DNA from: Serinus canaria
Taxonomy: Eukaryota > Chordata > Aves > Passeriformes > Fringillidae
Direction of reading: 5' to 3'
Assembly (NCBI RefSeq): GCF_022539315.1
Contig: NC_066336.1
Location: 4,220,600-4,284,599 of the forward strand
DNA length: 64,000 nt
Of this stretch, positions 1 to 14,882 are shown piece after piece. A program made the position numbers and the translations under genes. Every line of letters begins with the position of its first letter. Positions within the stretch are counted from its first letter, which is position 1. Under the pieces are notes generated by a model, which made no database searches, was not told the origin of the DNA, and saw nothing but the letters and a program-made list of their open reading frames with translations.

Positions 1-1060
1 GGCTCCTGCCATGCAACCTGAGTCTCCTGGGCAATTCTGGATAATCCCAGTGCTTGTGCAGGCTCTGATTCCCAAAGATCATTGCTCAGGCTGCCAAAAG
101 AGGGATTTTTCCAAAGGGTTGCATTTGAGGGGGTTTCTCCTCCAAGAACAAGAACCCTGTGAGCATCCTGCTGCTGAATCATCCCAGCAGGAGGGAGGGA
201 TCCAGGCAGGATCTGGATTTAACAGCAATTCCCACAACAAGGAGAACAGAGCTTCATGGAATAGTTTGTTTTTTTCTGTTGCTGTTGCTGAAACGCTGTT
301 TTCCAAATTAAAAATAAATAAATGTCTGCTTAAATCCTCATTTAGAGCAACATGAAGTGGTTTGAAAGGAACAGCCCGGCCTGCCTGCCATGCTGGCAGA
401 GCTTTGTAATGTCATCTCTCAAATCTGACAGGATGCTGAGTGCTCCATTAGATCTGTTGGATGTGTGTGAGCAGCAAAAGCCTCAGAAAACAGGAGTTTC
501 TGTTCATCCAATTATCCTGACACAGTCCTTTGTAGTGCTGCTCCACGTTCCCATTTACAAACAGAGCAGATTTTCAAACACGGGATTTTTGAGGGCAGGG
601 AGTGGGAGAATTGTTCTGATTTGTTTAAATTTTTTTTAAAAAAGCACAAAACAAGCGGCGCTTCGCCGTGCCTGGTTCTGATCTAAATGGAGCCATTTGT
701 AAAGTCTGACTTCCATCATTAGGGCTCCAGAGTGAAGGATGAGGAGGAGAGGATGCAGTGATCCCTCTTTATCAATTCATCTTCACCAATTCATCTTTAT
801 CCATTCCTCGGGAAAGGGACACGGTGCAATTAGGGGAGGAGATGTTTCCTCAGCTCAGGCTCTGAATTTTGGGATTGCTGCTCAGTGAGGAGTGTCTGCT
901 GCCTGTTCCCGTTGCTGGGGGATTTGGGAGGCAGGTTTTCCACCAGGAACGGGGATGTTTGTTGGATGGGATCTGGCAGGGATGGCTCTGGGAGAACCTT
1001 GGTTAGAAATGTGTCCCTGAAAAATTTCCAAGCCTGGCTGTATCCAAATTATGAATTTCC
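1..1060 (+). other. Intron, no feature recognised
   Basis: Intron sequence upstream of exon a. I see no coding exon, RNA gene or repeat array. Confidence 0.7.
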
Positions 1061-1063
1061 CTG

Positions 1064-1155
1064 TGCCAGAGAACCCTGGAATGGTTTGGGTTGGAAGAGA
1101 CCTTAAAATTCCTCTGATTCCACCCCCTGGCACCTTCCACTGCCTTCTGCTGGAT
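1064..1155 (-). mobile_element. CR1 LINE 3' end fragment
   Basis: GGAATGGTTTGGGTTGGAAG followed by AGACCTTAAAA and CCACCCCCTGGCACC is the complement of the conserved CR1 3' end of birds. Confidence 0.75.
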
Positions 1156-1159
1156 TTGG

Positions 1160-2410
1160 GGTGTTCAGCACTGGGGGAGTCCCTGCAGGTTGCTGTGTCC
1201 TGAGGGAAGAGTTCCCAAGGATGTCTGATCCCATCCATGGTGCCACCATCAGCTCTGCTGGGGTTCACCAAGGCTTGGGAAGCTTTGCTTGGCCTCTGAA
1301 TTCCCTTTGTGAGGCACGAATCATCTGAGCTGAGCTTTTGTTCGTGTGGAGAGTGGGAACATTCCCTGGGGGCAGGATGTGCAGTGGGAAGCTGTGGAGA
1401 ACACCAAAATGGGGATTCTTTGGGATGGTTTGGTAAAGCTGCTCCGTCCCTGCTCGTGCCCCAAAGACTTTGGGGCTGCAGGGTCCCAACCCACATCCTT
1501 GGAAAATTCAAATCAAAATCCAAATTCAGCCTTGGAAACTTGGAATTGTCTGGGTTTTACTGCCTGGGAGGGAATGTTGGATGGGACTGGGGGGTTATCC
1601 CTGTGTTGGCTTGGAAGAAGCTGGAGAATCACTACAGGAATGTCTGTCACTATTTCATTTGAAGCAGAAATAGATTTTTACCCCCAAAAATGTGAGTTTT
1701 AGTAGCCCCAAGTCCTTTTTTTGATCCGTTGATATCACATTTATTAAAAACCTTGAGATCAGGCTGGGAATATCCTGTGGTTCCCATCCACGTGGACCTT
1801 TGGGGCATCCCAAACCCTGCTGCTTTTTCCTCCTCCTGCTGCACTTGCAGGTGGATTTGGAGTAAAAAGAAACAAAGAGTTCGATTTGCTTTGACAGCAG
1901 CCTGCTGTTAATTAGTTTCCCCTTCTTAAATTAATAAAAAAAGACAGCTGCCCTGAACAGATTGAAGCTGCTGAGGAAGACAGGAGCAGCAGCAGCTTTT
2001 CCTCATGAATATTTTCCAGCTAAAATTTTTGAAGTTCTCGCTGCTTTATTTAAAGAGGAAGCCAAAAGCTGTGAGGGGATGATGAGTGAAAAGCTGCACC
2101 CACATCTCCCTCAAAGCAGCACCTCAGGTGAGCTTCAAGGAGCCTCTCCCTGCCTCAGCCTCCTGCAGCAGCTGTTCCAAACAGGCTCTTTTTAAGCCCA
2201 AAAAAAAGCCCAGCATGATTAAAAACCCCTTTTTTAGTTACATGGGTAATTCTTCCTGACAGCTTTGTCTTAGGAATGTGCTAATTCAGGGATGAAAGCC
2301 TGACAGGATGAAGAGCACCAGGAGAAGGGTTTGAAGTGGGTTCCTCCAAGGAGAAGGGCTGGCTCCTCAGGAAAAGGCTCCCAGAAAGGGATTTGGGCAC
2401 TGAGGAATCC
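1160..2410 (+). other. Intron, no feature recognised
   Basis: Mostly single-copy intron with short T and A runs. No exon-like segment with splice signals is seen. Confidence 0.65.
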
Positions 2411-3420
2411 CAGATCCTGTTGGGCTATCCCAAATCCTCACAGTGAGGGCTGGGTTATCCCAGTTCCTCTTGGGTTTATCCCAGTTCCTGTTGGGTTATC
2501 CCAGATCCTACAGTGAGGGCTGGCTTATCCCAGTTCCTGTTGGGTTATCCCAATCCTGTTGGGTTAACCCAGATCCTGTTGGGTTATCCCAGTTCCTCTT
2601 GGGTTTATCCCAGTTCCTGTTGGGTTATCCCAAATCCTCACAGTGAGGGCTGGGTTATCCCAGTTCCTCTTGGGTTTATCCCAATTCCTGTTGGATTATC
2701 CCAAATCCTCACAGTGAGGGCTGGGTTATCCCAGTTCCTGCAGTGGGGGCTCTTTTATCCCAATTTCTCACAGTGAGGGCCAGGTTATCCCAATTCCTGT
2801 TGGATCTATCCCAGTTCCTGTTGGAATTATTCCAATTCCTCTTGGAATATCCCAAATGCTGCCAGTGGAGGCTGGGTTACCCCAATTCCTGATGGATCTA
2901 TCCCAATTCCTGTTGGATGTATCCCAGTTCCTGTTGGAATTATCCCAATTCCTGTTGGGTTCATCCCAATTCCTGATGGATCTATCCCAATTCCTGTTGG
3001 ATGTATCCCAGTTCCTGTTGGATCTATCCCAATTCCTGTTGGGTCTATCCCAATTCCTGCTGGAATTATTCCCAATTCCTGTTGGGTTACTCCAATTCCT
3101 GCTCTTTTATCCCAATTCCTGTTGGAATTATTTCCAATTCCTGTTGGATCTATCCCAGTTCCTGTTGGATCTATCCCAATTCCTGTTGGATCTATCCCAA
3201 TTCCTGTTGGATCTATCCCAGTTCCTGTTGGGTTATCCCAATTCCTGTTGGATCTATCCCAATTCCTGCTGGAATTATTCCCAATTCCTGCTGGAATTAT
3301 TCCCAATTCCTGTTGGGTTGCTCCAATTCCTGCTCTTTTATCCCAATTCCTGTTGGAATTATTTCCAATTCCTGTTGGATCTATCCCAATTCCTGTTGGG
3401 TTTATCCCAATTCCTGCCTC
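2411..3420. repeat. Minisatellite, 18-20 bp unit, about 1 kb
   Basis: The core TATCCCAATTCCTGTTGG repeats, with blocks carrying CACAGTGAGGGCTGGGT in the first third. The units lack stops in several frames, which produces long false reading frames on both strands. Confidence 0.93.
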
Positions 3421-3575
3421 TGGAGGCTGGAGGGATCCCAGATCCAGGTGTTGGTGCTGCTCCCAGGTGGGGTTTGTGTCAGACCCTGGGGCGGAGCAGC
3501 AGCAGCCGAGTGCAGAGCAGGAGAGCAAACTGCTGCTCCCTGCTGCGGGCAAGGAAGGAAGGATGGGGCTCTTGG

Positions 3576-3683
3576 GGATGGATGGATGGATGGATGGATG
3601 GATGGATGGATGGATGGATGGATGGATGGATGGATGGATGGATGGATGGATGGATGGATGGATGGATGGATGGATGGATGGAT
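3576..3683. repeat. (GGAT)n tetranucleotide microsatellite
   Basis: About 26 uninterrupted GGAT copies, followed by two partial copies separated by TTCTTGGGGA and CCCTTGGGGA up to 3720. Confidence 0.98.
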
Positions 3684-4114
3684 TCTTGGGGATGGATGGG
3701 CCCTTGGGGATGGATGGATTCTTGTTCCCTCTCCTGGCTTTTCTCCTCCTCCGCTGGAGGTTTGGAGCAGGGAGGGAATGGGGGAGGATTCCCCCGCTGT
3801 GGGGCTCCAGGCTGGTATTTCCCTTGGTTTAAACCCCAATAATGGGGTTTAATTTTATTTTCCTGCCTTTTCCTGCTGTTCATTCACACCAGCTCTGCAG
3901 TTTTTAGCTTATGTGTGCTCCCCCGGAATGGCTCTGCTGTGTAATGGCTTCATGGCATAAATTCCAGAAAAACTGGGGGAAAACCAGCTCAGCATCTTCC
4001 TGTCCCCATCCCTGAAGCTCCTCAGAGCTTCCCTTTTGCCTGGCTCCCATTTTTAATGGGTTACAGAGGGATGGAGGGGGTCAGACCCTGTTTTTATTTT
4101 GAAATTAAAGCTCT
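3684..4114 (+). other. Intron, no feature recognised
   Basis: After the short GGAT remnants there is ordinary intron sequence with no exon-like segment. Confidence 0.65.
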
Positions 4115-4305
4115 CCAAAGCTCTAACATGGAAAAACAAATCCCTCTCCAAAGGTCTAACATGGAAAACAAATCCCTCTCCAAAGCTCTAACATGGAAAA
4201 CACAAATCCCTATCCAAAGCTCTAACATGGAAAACAAATCCCTCTCCAAAACCCTAACATGGAAAAACAAATCCCTCTCCAAAACCCTAACGTGGACAAC
4301 CAACC
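4115..4305. repeat. Tandem repeat, about 34 bp x 6
   Basis: Units contain CTCTAACATGGAAAACAAAT and CCCTCTCCAAAG. The array ends about 150 nt before exon a. Confidence 0.92.
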
Positions 4306-4383
4306 CCCTGCAGGTTTGGAGCAGTCAGGATAAGCTGATCCCAAAGGGTGCAGCGTGTGGGTGATTCACATTTTTATTTTTAA

Positions 4384-4608
<225 letters not shown>

Positions 4609-4954
4609 TAATCTCTGCAACTTTGCCACTCTGAAAAGTTTGGGTGCTTTTCCCTCTTCCCTCTGCATTTCTGCATCACCCCCTCCTGCCAGTGCTGTGC
4701 TCACCAGCAGTTACTAACTCTGGGAGGGGGCAGGGTTTGCTGCCTTTGGTGGGTCCTGTGCTCCAGGCTCGTGGCTTTGGGCTCCTCTTTGTGGGGAAAA
4801 CCAAGAATTTTGGGGGTTGGCATCGGCGTTGTTGCTGTAAATAAGGAGCAGGGATGAGGGACAGCATTAAAAACAAAATATTAGAGAATTTACCCCGGCA
4901 GTCACAGCGTCTTCCTTTTTCTATTTGAGTTTTATTTCACTTTTTCTGGAGAAA

Positions 4955-5350
4955 AATCATAATTTTGGAGGTTTTAGTGCTGATTTTGGAGGTTGTAGTG
5001 CTGGTTTTGGGGATTGCAGTGCTGATTTTTCAGGCTGCAGTGCTGATTTTGGAGGTTGCAGTGCTGATTTTGGGGGTTGTAGTGCTGATTTTGGAGGTTT
5101 TAGTGCTGATTTTGGAGGTTTTAATGCTGATTTTGGAGGTTTTAATGCTGATTTTGGAGGTTGCAGTGCTGATTTTTCATGTGCAGTGCTGATTTTGGAG
5201 GTTTTAGTGCTGATTTTTCAGGCTGCAGTGCTGATTTTGGAGGTTTTAGTGCTGATGTTGGAGGTTTTAGTGCTGATGTTGGAGGTTTTAGTGTTGATTT
5301 TTAGAGGTTTTAATGCTGATTTTGGAGGTTTTAGTGCTGATTTTTCAGGG
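4955..5350. repeat. Minisatellite, 21 bp unit
   Basis: The core TGCTGATTTTGGAGGTT, then TTAG or GCAG, repeats about 18 times. Confidence 0.93.
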
Positions 5351-5654
5351 GCAGAACATCGGGGTCACTGCTGTGCCCCCTTGGGCAGCTGGGAAATATT
5401 TCAGTTTTCCATCCAATCCTTCCCAAATCAGGAGCAAAACCTGTGATTTTCACCCCTGAATTTTGGGCTCTTATTAAAATGAAACAGGAGGGATCTGACT
5501 GGGAGTTAATATTTTATATTTAATATTTTATATTCAGATGGGAGCAGGAGATGGAGCATTTTTCCCAATGGATTTTAGGGGAGAAGCTGGAATTGCTCAT
5601 TTTGTTGCACAGCCCAATTACCCCCTTCAGAGAGGAGCATTTGCACATCTCAGC

Positions 5655-5815
5655 TGGGTGGATTCTGCTTCCAAAATTCAGAATAAAATGCAGGGACTGG
5701 ATCAGATTTGGTGGATTTTACACACAAAATTCAGAATAAAATGCAGGGACTGGATCAGAATTGGTGGATTTTGCACATAAAATTCAGAATAAAATGCAGG
5801 GGCTGGATCAGAATT
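5655..5815. repeat. Tandem repeat, about 53 bp x 3
   Basis: Three copies contain AAATTCAGAATAAAATGCAG, then GGACTGGATCAGA and TGGTGGATTTT. Confidence 0.93.
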
Positions 5816-7419
5816 GTGCCTCGGTTTCTCTCTGGAAGGAGAGTCTCCCTCCCAGCTCCCAGGAGAATTTTTAGAGGCTCTGTTTTTTGGGAGCAAACCC
5901 CAAAAAGGTAAAAAAACAACCCAAAATCTCCAGAGCAGAAAGCAGTGGGGGAAAATAATTCAATTTTAAAGGGAATTTTCCTCTAAAATGGGCTCCAGGC
6001 TGCTCCTGGCTGGGAGATAGATTCCTTGCCAGGAAGAATTTATTGGAATAAACATCCCAGTGCCCTAAACTGAGTGGGAAATGCATTTGGGAACCCCCTG
6101 GCTGGGTGTGGGGACAGAGGGCTGAGTTTGGAATTTTGCCCTGGATTTTGGGGAATGTGGGGAAAGGATTGAAATCCTGGATTTAATGAAGCCTTGTGGC
6201 CTTACCAATGCCCAGAATTCCCATTTCTCCTTCCTGGGAATGGCCTTTGGAGCAGTTTGGAGCCGTTTTTAGTGCGCTGAGGTGAGGAGGGCACGGCAGC
6301 TGCACTTCCCCTTTTCCTGCAGATCCTGCTCTTCTGAGGAGGAAAAATGGGAATTCTTTCCCCCTGCCTGGTTTATCCCATCCCAAGGGGCTCAGAGCTG
6401 CCAGGGCAGCATCTTGGGAGCTCAGATCTCGAGGACAGAAGTGGTGGAGCTGGAATGTTGGGGATGGGGATGGTGGTCCCATTCCATGGTCCTTGTCACC
6501 CTCCAGCTCCTTCCCCTGCTCTCCATCAGGTCTGGATTTTCCCTCTTTATTTTGGAGCTTTCTGCTCCCACAGGGAATTCCCAGGATTCCCGAGGAGGTG
6601 GCAGCAGGAAAATCAGGTTTTTATTTTATTTATTGTTTTTGCAATCCTTCCCTGCTCTGTTCCCTGCTGGATTTCCAGGGTGGGCTGAGCCCCTCTGTGC
6701 TCCCAAACCTCCCTGAGCTGAGTTTGCATCACGGATCTTTCCACAGGTAAAGAAATTCCCAATTCCAGAGCAGTTTCCAGTTGCTCTGGCTCAAATACCA
6801 GAAATTCAGGAATTCTTGTGTCCCTTGGTAACACTTAAAGCTGTGCCACAGAATCCTGAAATCCTGAAGGCTGGAAAAGATCAAGTCCAGCCTTCAAGTC
6901 CCAGCTTTAATTTGGATTATTCCTACCAGCAATGTTTTCTGTCCAAGCTCTCTTTGCTAAAACCAGGCCTAAAATCCTCCCTGGAAGGATCCACTCTTAA
7001 ATCCAAAGAGGTTTTGGGTTTGGGATTGCCTGGTCAGGTTAAGCCTGGTGTGTTTTGTGTGGCTGGATGGAGGCAGAATGTGGTGATGTCACAGCTGGAA
7101 AGGGAAATTAAAAAAATCCATAAAAACGCAAAATTCTGGGGGGGAGGTGCTGCTTGTGCTCAGTTGTGGAATGTGTTTGTTTGAAATCTCAATTAAACGC
7201 CTCGTGCTGCTCACCATGGGTCAAATTATTTGGAAAAAAATCTTGCTTTGATTACTTTTGGGGGGAAGGTAATGCTGAGAGACAAATGATGAGGGGGAGA
7301 AATGATGAGAGATTTTTAGGCCGTATTTTGGAGGTTGTTCCTGGCACTGAAAATGCAGAATGGCAACGTGGATATTCCAGGTCCCACAGAGGGGAAATTG
7401 TGGTGGTTTGGATGTAAAG
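5816..7419 (+). other. Intron, little recognised
   Basis: Apart from a short CR1-like piece at 6841-6905 I see no exon, array or RNA gene. Confidence 0.6.
6841..6905 (-). mobile_element. CR1-like fragment (short, diverged)
   Basis: CCACAGAATCCTGAAATCCT, then GGCTGGAAAAGATCAAGTCC resembles the antisense CR1 3' end. It is short and diverged. Confidence 0.45.
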
Positions 7420-8320
7420 AACAGCATCCAGGTGGGTTTGGTGGGTTTGGGTGAGGCCCTCCTGGAGAGGGCTTGGGTGAAGGGCTGGAACTCCTCTGTG
7501 TGTGTCCAAAATCTGCTCTGCAAAGTCATTTTTGGGGTGGGTTGAGCAGTTTTTAGGTGCCTGCCAGGTGTGTGGGGAATTCTGGATTTTGGGAAGGTGT
7601 CTGTGGGACACAGGAGCCACCTGGGGCTTGGGTGAAGGACTGGAAATTCTGTGTGTGTCCAAAACCTCCTTTGCAAAGTCATTTTTGGGGTGGGTCGAGC
7701 AGTTTTTGGGTCTCAGCCAAGTGTGTGGGAGTTGCTGGATTTTGTGGGACACAGGAGCCACCTGGGGCTTGGGGATGCCTGGAAGGGCTTGGGTGAAGTT
7801 CTGGAAGTTCTGGAAATTCTGGAAGTTCTGGAAGTTCTCTACATGTCCAGCTGGATCAAAACCTCCTTTACAAAGTCATTTTTGGGGTGGGTTGAGCAGT
7901 TTTTAGGTCTCAGCCAAGTGTGTGGGACACTTGGGACAGTTGCTGGATTTTGGGGAGGTGTCTGTGGGACTCAGGAGCCACCTGGGGCTTGGGTGAAGGA
8001 CTGGAACTCCTGTGTGTGTCCAAAATCTGCTTTGCAAAGTCATTTTTGGGGTGGGTTGAGAAGTTTTTAGGTGTCAGCCAGGTGTGTGGGAGCTCCTGGA
8101 CTTTGTGGGACACAGGAGCCACCTGGGGCTTGGGGATGCCTGGAAGGGCTTGGGTGAAGTTCTGGAAGTTCTCTACATGTCCAACTGGATCAAAACCCCC
8201 TTTGCAAAGTCATTTTTGGGGTGGGTTGAGCAGTTTTTAGGTGTCAGCCAGGTGTGTGGGAGTTGCTGGATTTTGTGGGACACGGGAGCCACCTGGGGCT
8301 TGGGGACAGGCTGGGCTTGG
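7420..8320. repeat. Long-unit tandem repeat (about 140-180 bp, 5-6 copies)
   Basis: Each copy has TGCAAAGTCATTTTTGGGGT, GGGTTGAGCAGTTTTTAGG, a CAGCCAGGTGTGTGGG block and CAGGAGCCACCTGGGGCTTG. Copies differ by insertion of a CTGGAAGTT block and by length. Confidence 0.88.
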
Positions 8321-8418
8321 CTTGGGTGGGACAGCCTGAAATGCTCTGGGAATTCTGCACTTCTGGGAATGTTTGTGAAGCTTCACCTTCTGAGCTGTCC
8401 TGGGAGAGCAGCAGCTGA

Positions 8419-9883
8419 GACATGGGGGTTTGGAGCTCTCCTGGAGGAACATTCCCAGCTGGGAAATTGGGATTTTTGGAGCTCTCCTGGAGGAACATTC
8501 CCAGCTGGGAAATTGGGGTTTGGAGCTTCCTGGAGGAACATCCCAGCTGGAATTGGGATTTACTGGAGCTCCCAGCTGGGAAATTGGGATTTTTGGAGCT
8601 TTCCTGGAGGAACTTCCCAGCTGGGAAATTGGGATTTGGAGCTCTCCTGGAGGAACATTCCCAGCTGGGAAATTGGGATTTTTGGAGCTCTCCTGGAGGA
8701 ACATTCCCAGCTGGGAAATTGGGATTTTTGGAGCTCTCCTGGAGGAACATTCCCAGCTGGGAAATTGGGATTTTTGGAGCTCAGCTGGAAAATTGGGATT
8801 TTTGGAGCTCTCCTGGAGGAACATTCCCGCAGTGAAATTGGGATTTTTTGGAGCTCTCCTGGAGGAACATTCCCAGCTGGGAAATTGGGGTTTGGAGCTG
8901 TCCTGGAGGAACATTCCCAGCTGGGAAATTGGGATTTTTGGAGCTCTCCTGGAGGAACATTCCCAGCTGGGAAATTGGGATTTTTGGATCTCAGCTGGAA
9001 AATTGGGATTTTTGGAGCTCTCCTGGAGGAACATTCCCAGCTGGGAAATTGGGGTTTGGAGCTCTCCTGGAGGAACATTCCCAGCAGGGAAATTGGGATT
9101 TTTGGAGTTCAGCTGGGAAATTGGGATTTTTGGAGCTCTCCTGGAGGAACATTCCCAGCTGGGAAATTGGGATTTTTGGATCTCTCTGGAGGACATTCCC
9201 AGCTGGGAAATTGGGATTTTTGGATCTCTCCTGGAGGAACATTCCCAGCTGGGAAATTGGGATTTTTGGAGCTCTCCTGGAGGAACATTCCCAGCGGGAA
9301 ATTGGGATTTTGGAGCTGTCCTGGAGGAACATTCCCAGCTGGGAAATTGGATTTTGGAGCTGTCCGGAGGAACATTCCCAGCTGGGAAATGGGATTTTGG
9401 AGCTGTCCTGGAGGAACATTCCCAGCTGGGAAATTGGGATTTTTGGAGCTCTCCTGGAGGAACATTCCCAGCTGGGAAATTGGGGTTTGGAGCTGTCCTG
9501 GAGGAACATTCCCAGCTGGGAAATTGGGATTTTTGGAGCTCTCCTGGAGGAACATTCCCAGCTGGGAAATTGGGATTTTTGGAGCTCTCCTGGAGGAACA
9601 TTCCCAGCTGGGAAATTGGGATTTTTGGAGCTCAGCTGGGAAATTGGGATTTTTGGAGCTCTCCTGGAGGAACATTCCCAGCAGGGAAATTGGGATTTTT
9701 GGAGCTCAGCTGGGAAATTGGGATTTTTGGAGCTCTCCTGGAGGAACATTCCCAGCAGGGAAATTAGGATTTTTGGAGCTCAGGTGGGAAATTGGGATTT
9801 TTGGAGCTCTCCTGGAGGAACATTCCCAGCTGGGAAATTGGGGTTTGGAGCTCTCCTGGAGGAACATTCCCAGCTGGGAAATC
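8419..9883. repeat. Minisatellite, 46 bp unit, about 30 copies
   Basis: The unit consists of GGAGCTCTCCTGGAGGAACA, TTCCCAGCTGGGAAATTGGG and ATTTTT. CCCAGCTGGG is a palindrome in every unit. The unit has no stop in any + frame and is not a multiple of three, so all frames stay open over 1.4 kb. Confidence 0.96.
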
Positions 9884-10084
9884 AGTGAGCATCTGACCCA
9901 TCTCCTCCTTTTCCTTCACTCTCCTTAAAAGAGGAATTCCCCAACCCCCAGGATGTGGAGATATCTTCCCTCTCGCCCTTGCTGGGATTTATCTTCCCCG
10001 TTCTCCTGGTTTTAGGTGTGAATGAATCTCCACTAACGAGGCAGGAGCTGGGCTGGGACCTCAGCAGCGGGGGTGACAAACTCT

Positions 10085-10410
10085 CCTCAGGGTCCTTGTT
10101 TTCCTGGGGATCTGGGATTGGTTTTGTTTCCCTGGAGATCTGGGATTGTTCTCCTTGTTTTCCTGAGGATCTGGGATTGTTTCTCCTTGTTTTCCTGGGG
10201 ATCTGGGATTGGTTTTGTTTTCCTGGGGATCTGGGATCGTTTCTCTTTGTTTCCCTGGAGATCTGGGATCGTTTCTCTTTGTTTCCCTGGAGATCTGGGA
10301 TTGTTCTCCTTGTTTCCCTGAGGATCTGGGATCATTTCTCTTTGTTTCCCTAAGGATCTGGGATTGTTTCTCTTTGTTTTCCTGGGGACCTGGGATTGTT
10401 TCTTCCCAAA
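10085..10410. repeat. Minisatellite, about 33 bp
   Basis: Units contain TTTTCCTGGGGATCTGGGAT and TGTTTCTCCTTG. About ten copies. Confidence 0.93.
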
Positions 10411-10442
10411 GTTTTGAATTCCAGGCTTTGTTTTTATCTGAC

Positions 10443-10665
10443 ATGGGAAATTTTAGGGACTGGGCAGAGGTGGGATGGGAATGGGGCTGTTTCAGGGACT
10501 GGGCAGAGGTGGGATGGGAATGGGGCTGTTCCAGTGCTGGGCAGAGGTGGGATGGGAATGGGGCTGTTTTAGGGACTGGGCAGAGGTGGGATGGGAATGG
10601 GGCTGCTCCAGGGATTGGACAGAAGTGGAATGGGAATGGGAATGGGGCTGTTTCAGTGACTCAGC
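10443..10665. repeat. Minisatellite, about 39 bp x 5
   Basis: Units contain GGGACTGGGCAGAGGTGGGA and TGGGAATGGGGCTGTT. Confidence 0.93.
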
Positions 10666-13485
<2,820 letters not shown>

Positions 13486-13622
13486 GGTTCCCCCCCATTT
13501 TTCCCCCCCATTTTTCCCCCCCATTTTTCCCCCATTTTCCCCATTTCCCTCCCATTTCCCCCCATTTTTTCCCATCTTCCCCCCGTTTTCCCCCCCATTT
13601 TTCCCCATTTTCCCCTTGCCCA
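13486..13622. repeat. C/T-rich low-complexity tract
   Basis: Repeats of CCCCCCATTTTT and variants. Confidence 0.9.
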
Positions 13623-14882
13623 TTTTGTTTTCATTCCCTCTCTGAAATGTCACATTGTGATATTTGTAATGCTAATCAAGAACAACTTGTAATATTTTTA
13701 ATTGAATCCCTTTAAAGCTCTTAAAATCATAAATAGGGTTTGGTTGGTTTTTTTTTTCCCCAGCTCTTTTTTCCTTTAATTCCATCTGCAGATTTTTTCA
13801 GGGCTTTGGAATCCCATGTAATTCTTGAAACAAGCCTGGAATAAATTGAATCAGTGTAAGAGGATATTTGGCATAAATGTGTGACACAGAAAAGGAAATT
13901 TATGGTGTCCTCCTGCAAGAGATAAGAAAGGATTTGCCAGCATTATTCTGGTTCTGTGAATCAATTTAATTTTTTGGGGTTTTTTTTTTCTATTTAAAAA
14001 GTTTGATTTTTATTTCAGCTTTCTGTCACTTTTTCCTCCCAGTTTGGGCCATTTTTTTTTAAATTTCGTTTCTCTCAAATTCCAGATTTTAACCCCTTGG
14101 GCTTCAATAATTTCTTAATCCCCAGTGAGCAAAGTTCTGCAGCTTCCCCATCTTCAGCAGATTCCCTCTGGATCCTGGGAGAGTCACTTAATCCCACCTG
14201 GAAAATTGGGAATAATGGGATTTACCCTTTTTTTTTACACTGGGGATGAGGCAGAAATGGTTCAGCATCCAGGAAAAGCCACCTCAGCTCCTTCCTGAGC
14301 TGCTTCCCAGCCATTCCCAGCTTGGCAGGAGATTATTTTCTATATTTTACAGAGGAAAAAAAAAAAAAAAAACCTTTGCAGACTCCAAAATTGCAAATAC
14401 ATCTCCTAAATTAAATTCTACATTTAAATAAATTAATAAACTTCAACAATAAATTAATTTTGAGGCTCCATCACAGCAGAGGATATTTCCAGAACCAGGA
14501 TGTTTTTCCCCATTCTTTCTTTTTTTAGTGGAATATTTCAGCTAAATATTACATCAAAGGCATTCCACAGGCAAATTTTCCCCTGCTTAAGCACTTTTCC
14601 CAGCTTTTCCTGTACCTGAGATGTTTTGAAGATGCAGAGCTGAGTTTCCACCTTAGTTCTGAGCCCACAGAAGGGAACCAGCTGATAAATACTTTATATT
14701 GACCCAATAAATCCTGGCTGTGCAGGGTTTGGGGGTTTGAGCTGCAGGAGGAAGGGAGTGGGGATTTGGGGACAGCAGGAAGGAGTTGTGACATCCCTGG
14801 CCTGGATGGGGAAGGGTTTTTGAGGAAAAAAGGAAATAAATCAGTGTGAGCAGAGAGAGTGGTTGGGTGCTGGTCTGAGGGG
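13623..14882 (+). other. AT-rich single-copy intron
   Basis: AT-rich sequence with homopolymer runs (A17-18 near 14357) and no array. Single-copy AT-rich stretches like this are where conserved non-coding elements could sit; none is proven. Confidence 0.55.

Noticed and set aside
2827..3883. Open frames of 240-330 codons
   Set aside because: Made of the 18-20 bp minisatellite plus (GGAT)n.
8084..9928. 614-codon open frame on + and similar frames in other phases
   Set aside because: It lies wholly in the 7420-8320 and 46-bp arrays. The 46-bp unit has no stop in any + frame, so openness is a property of the unit. Peptides are the same repeat in three phases.
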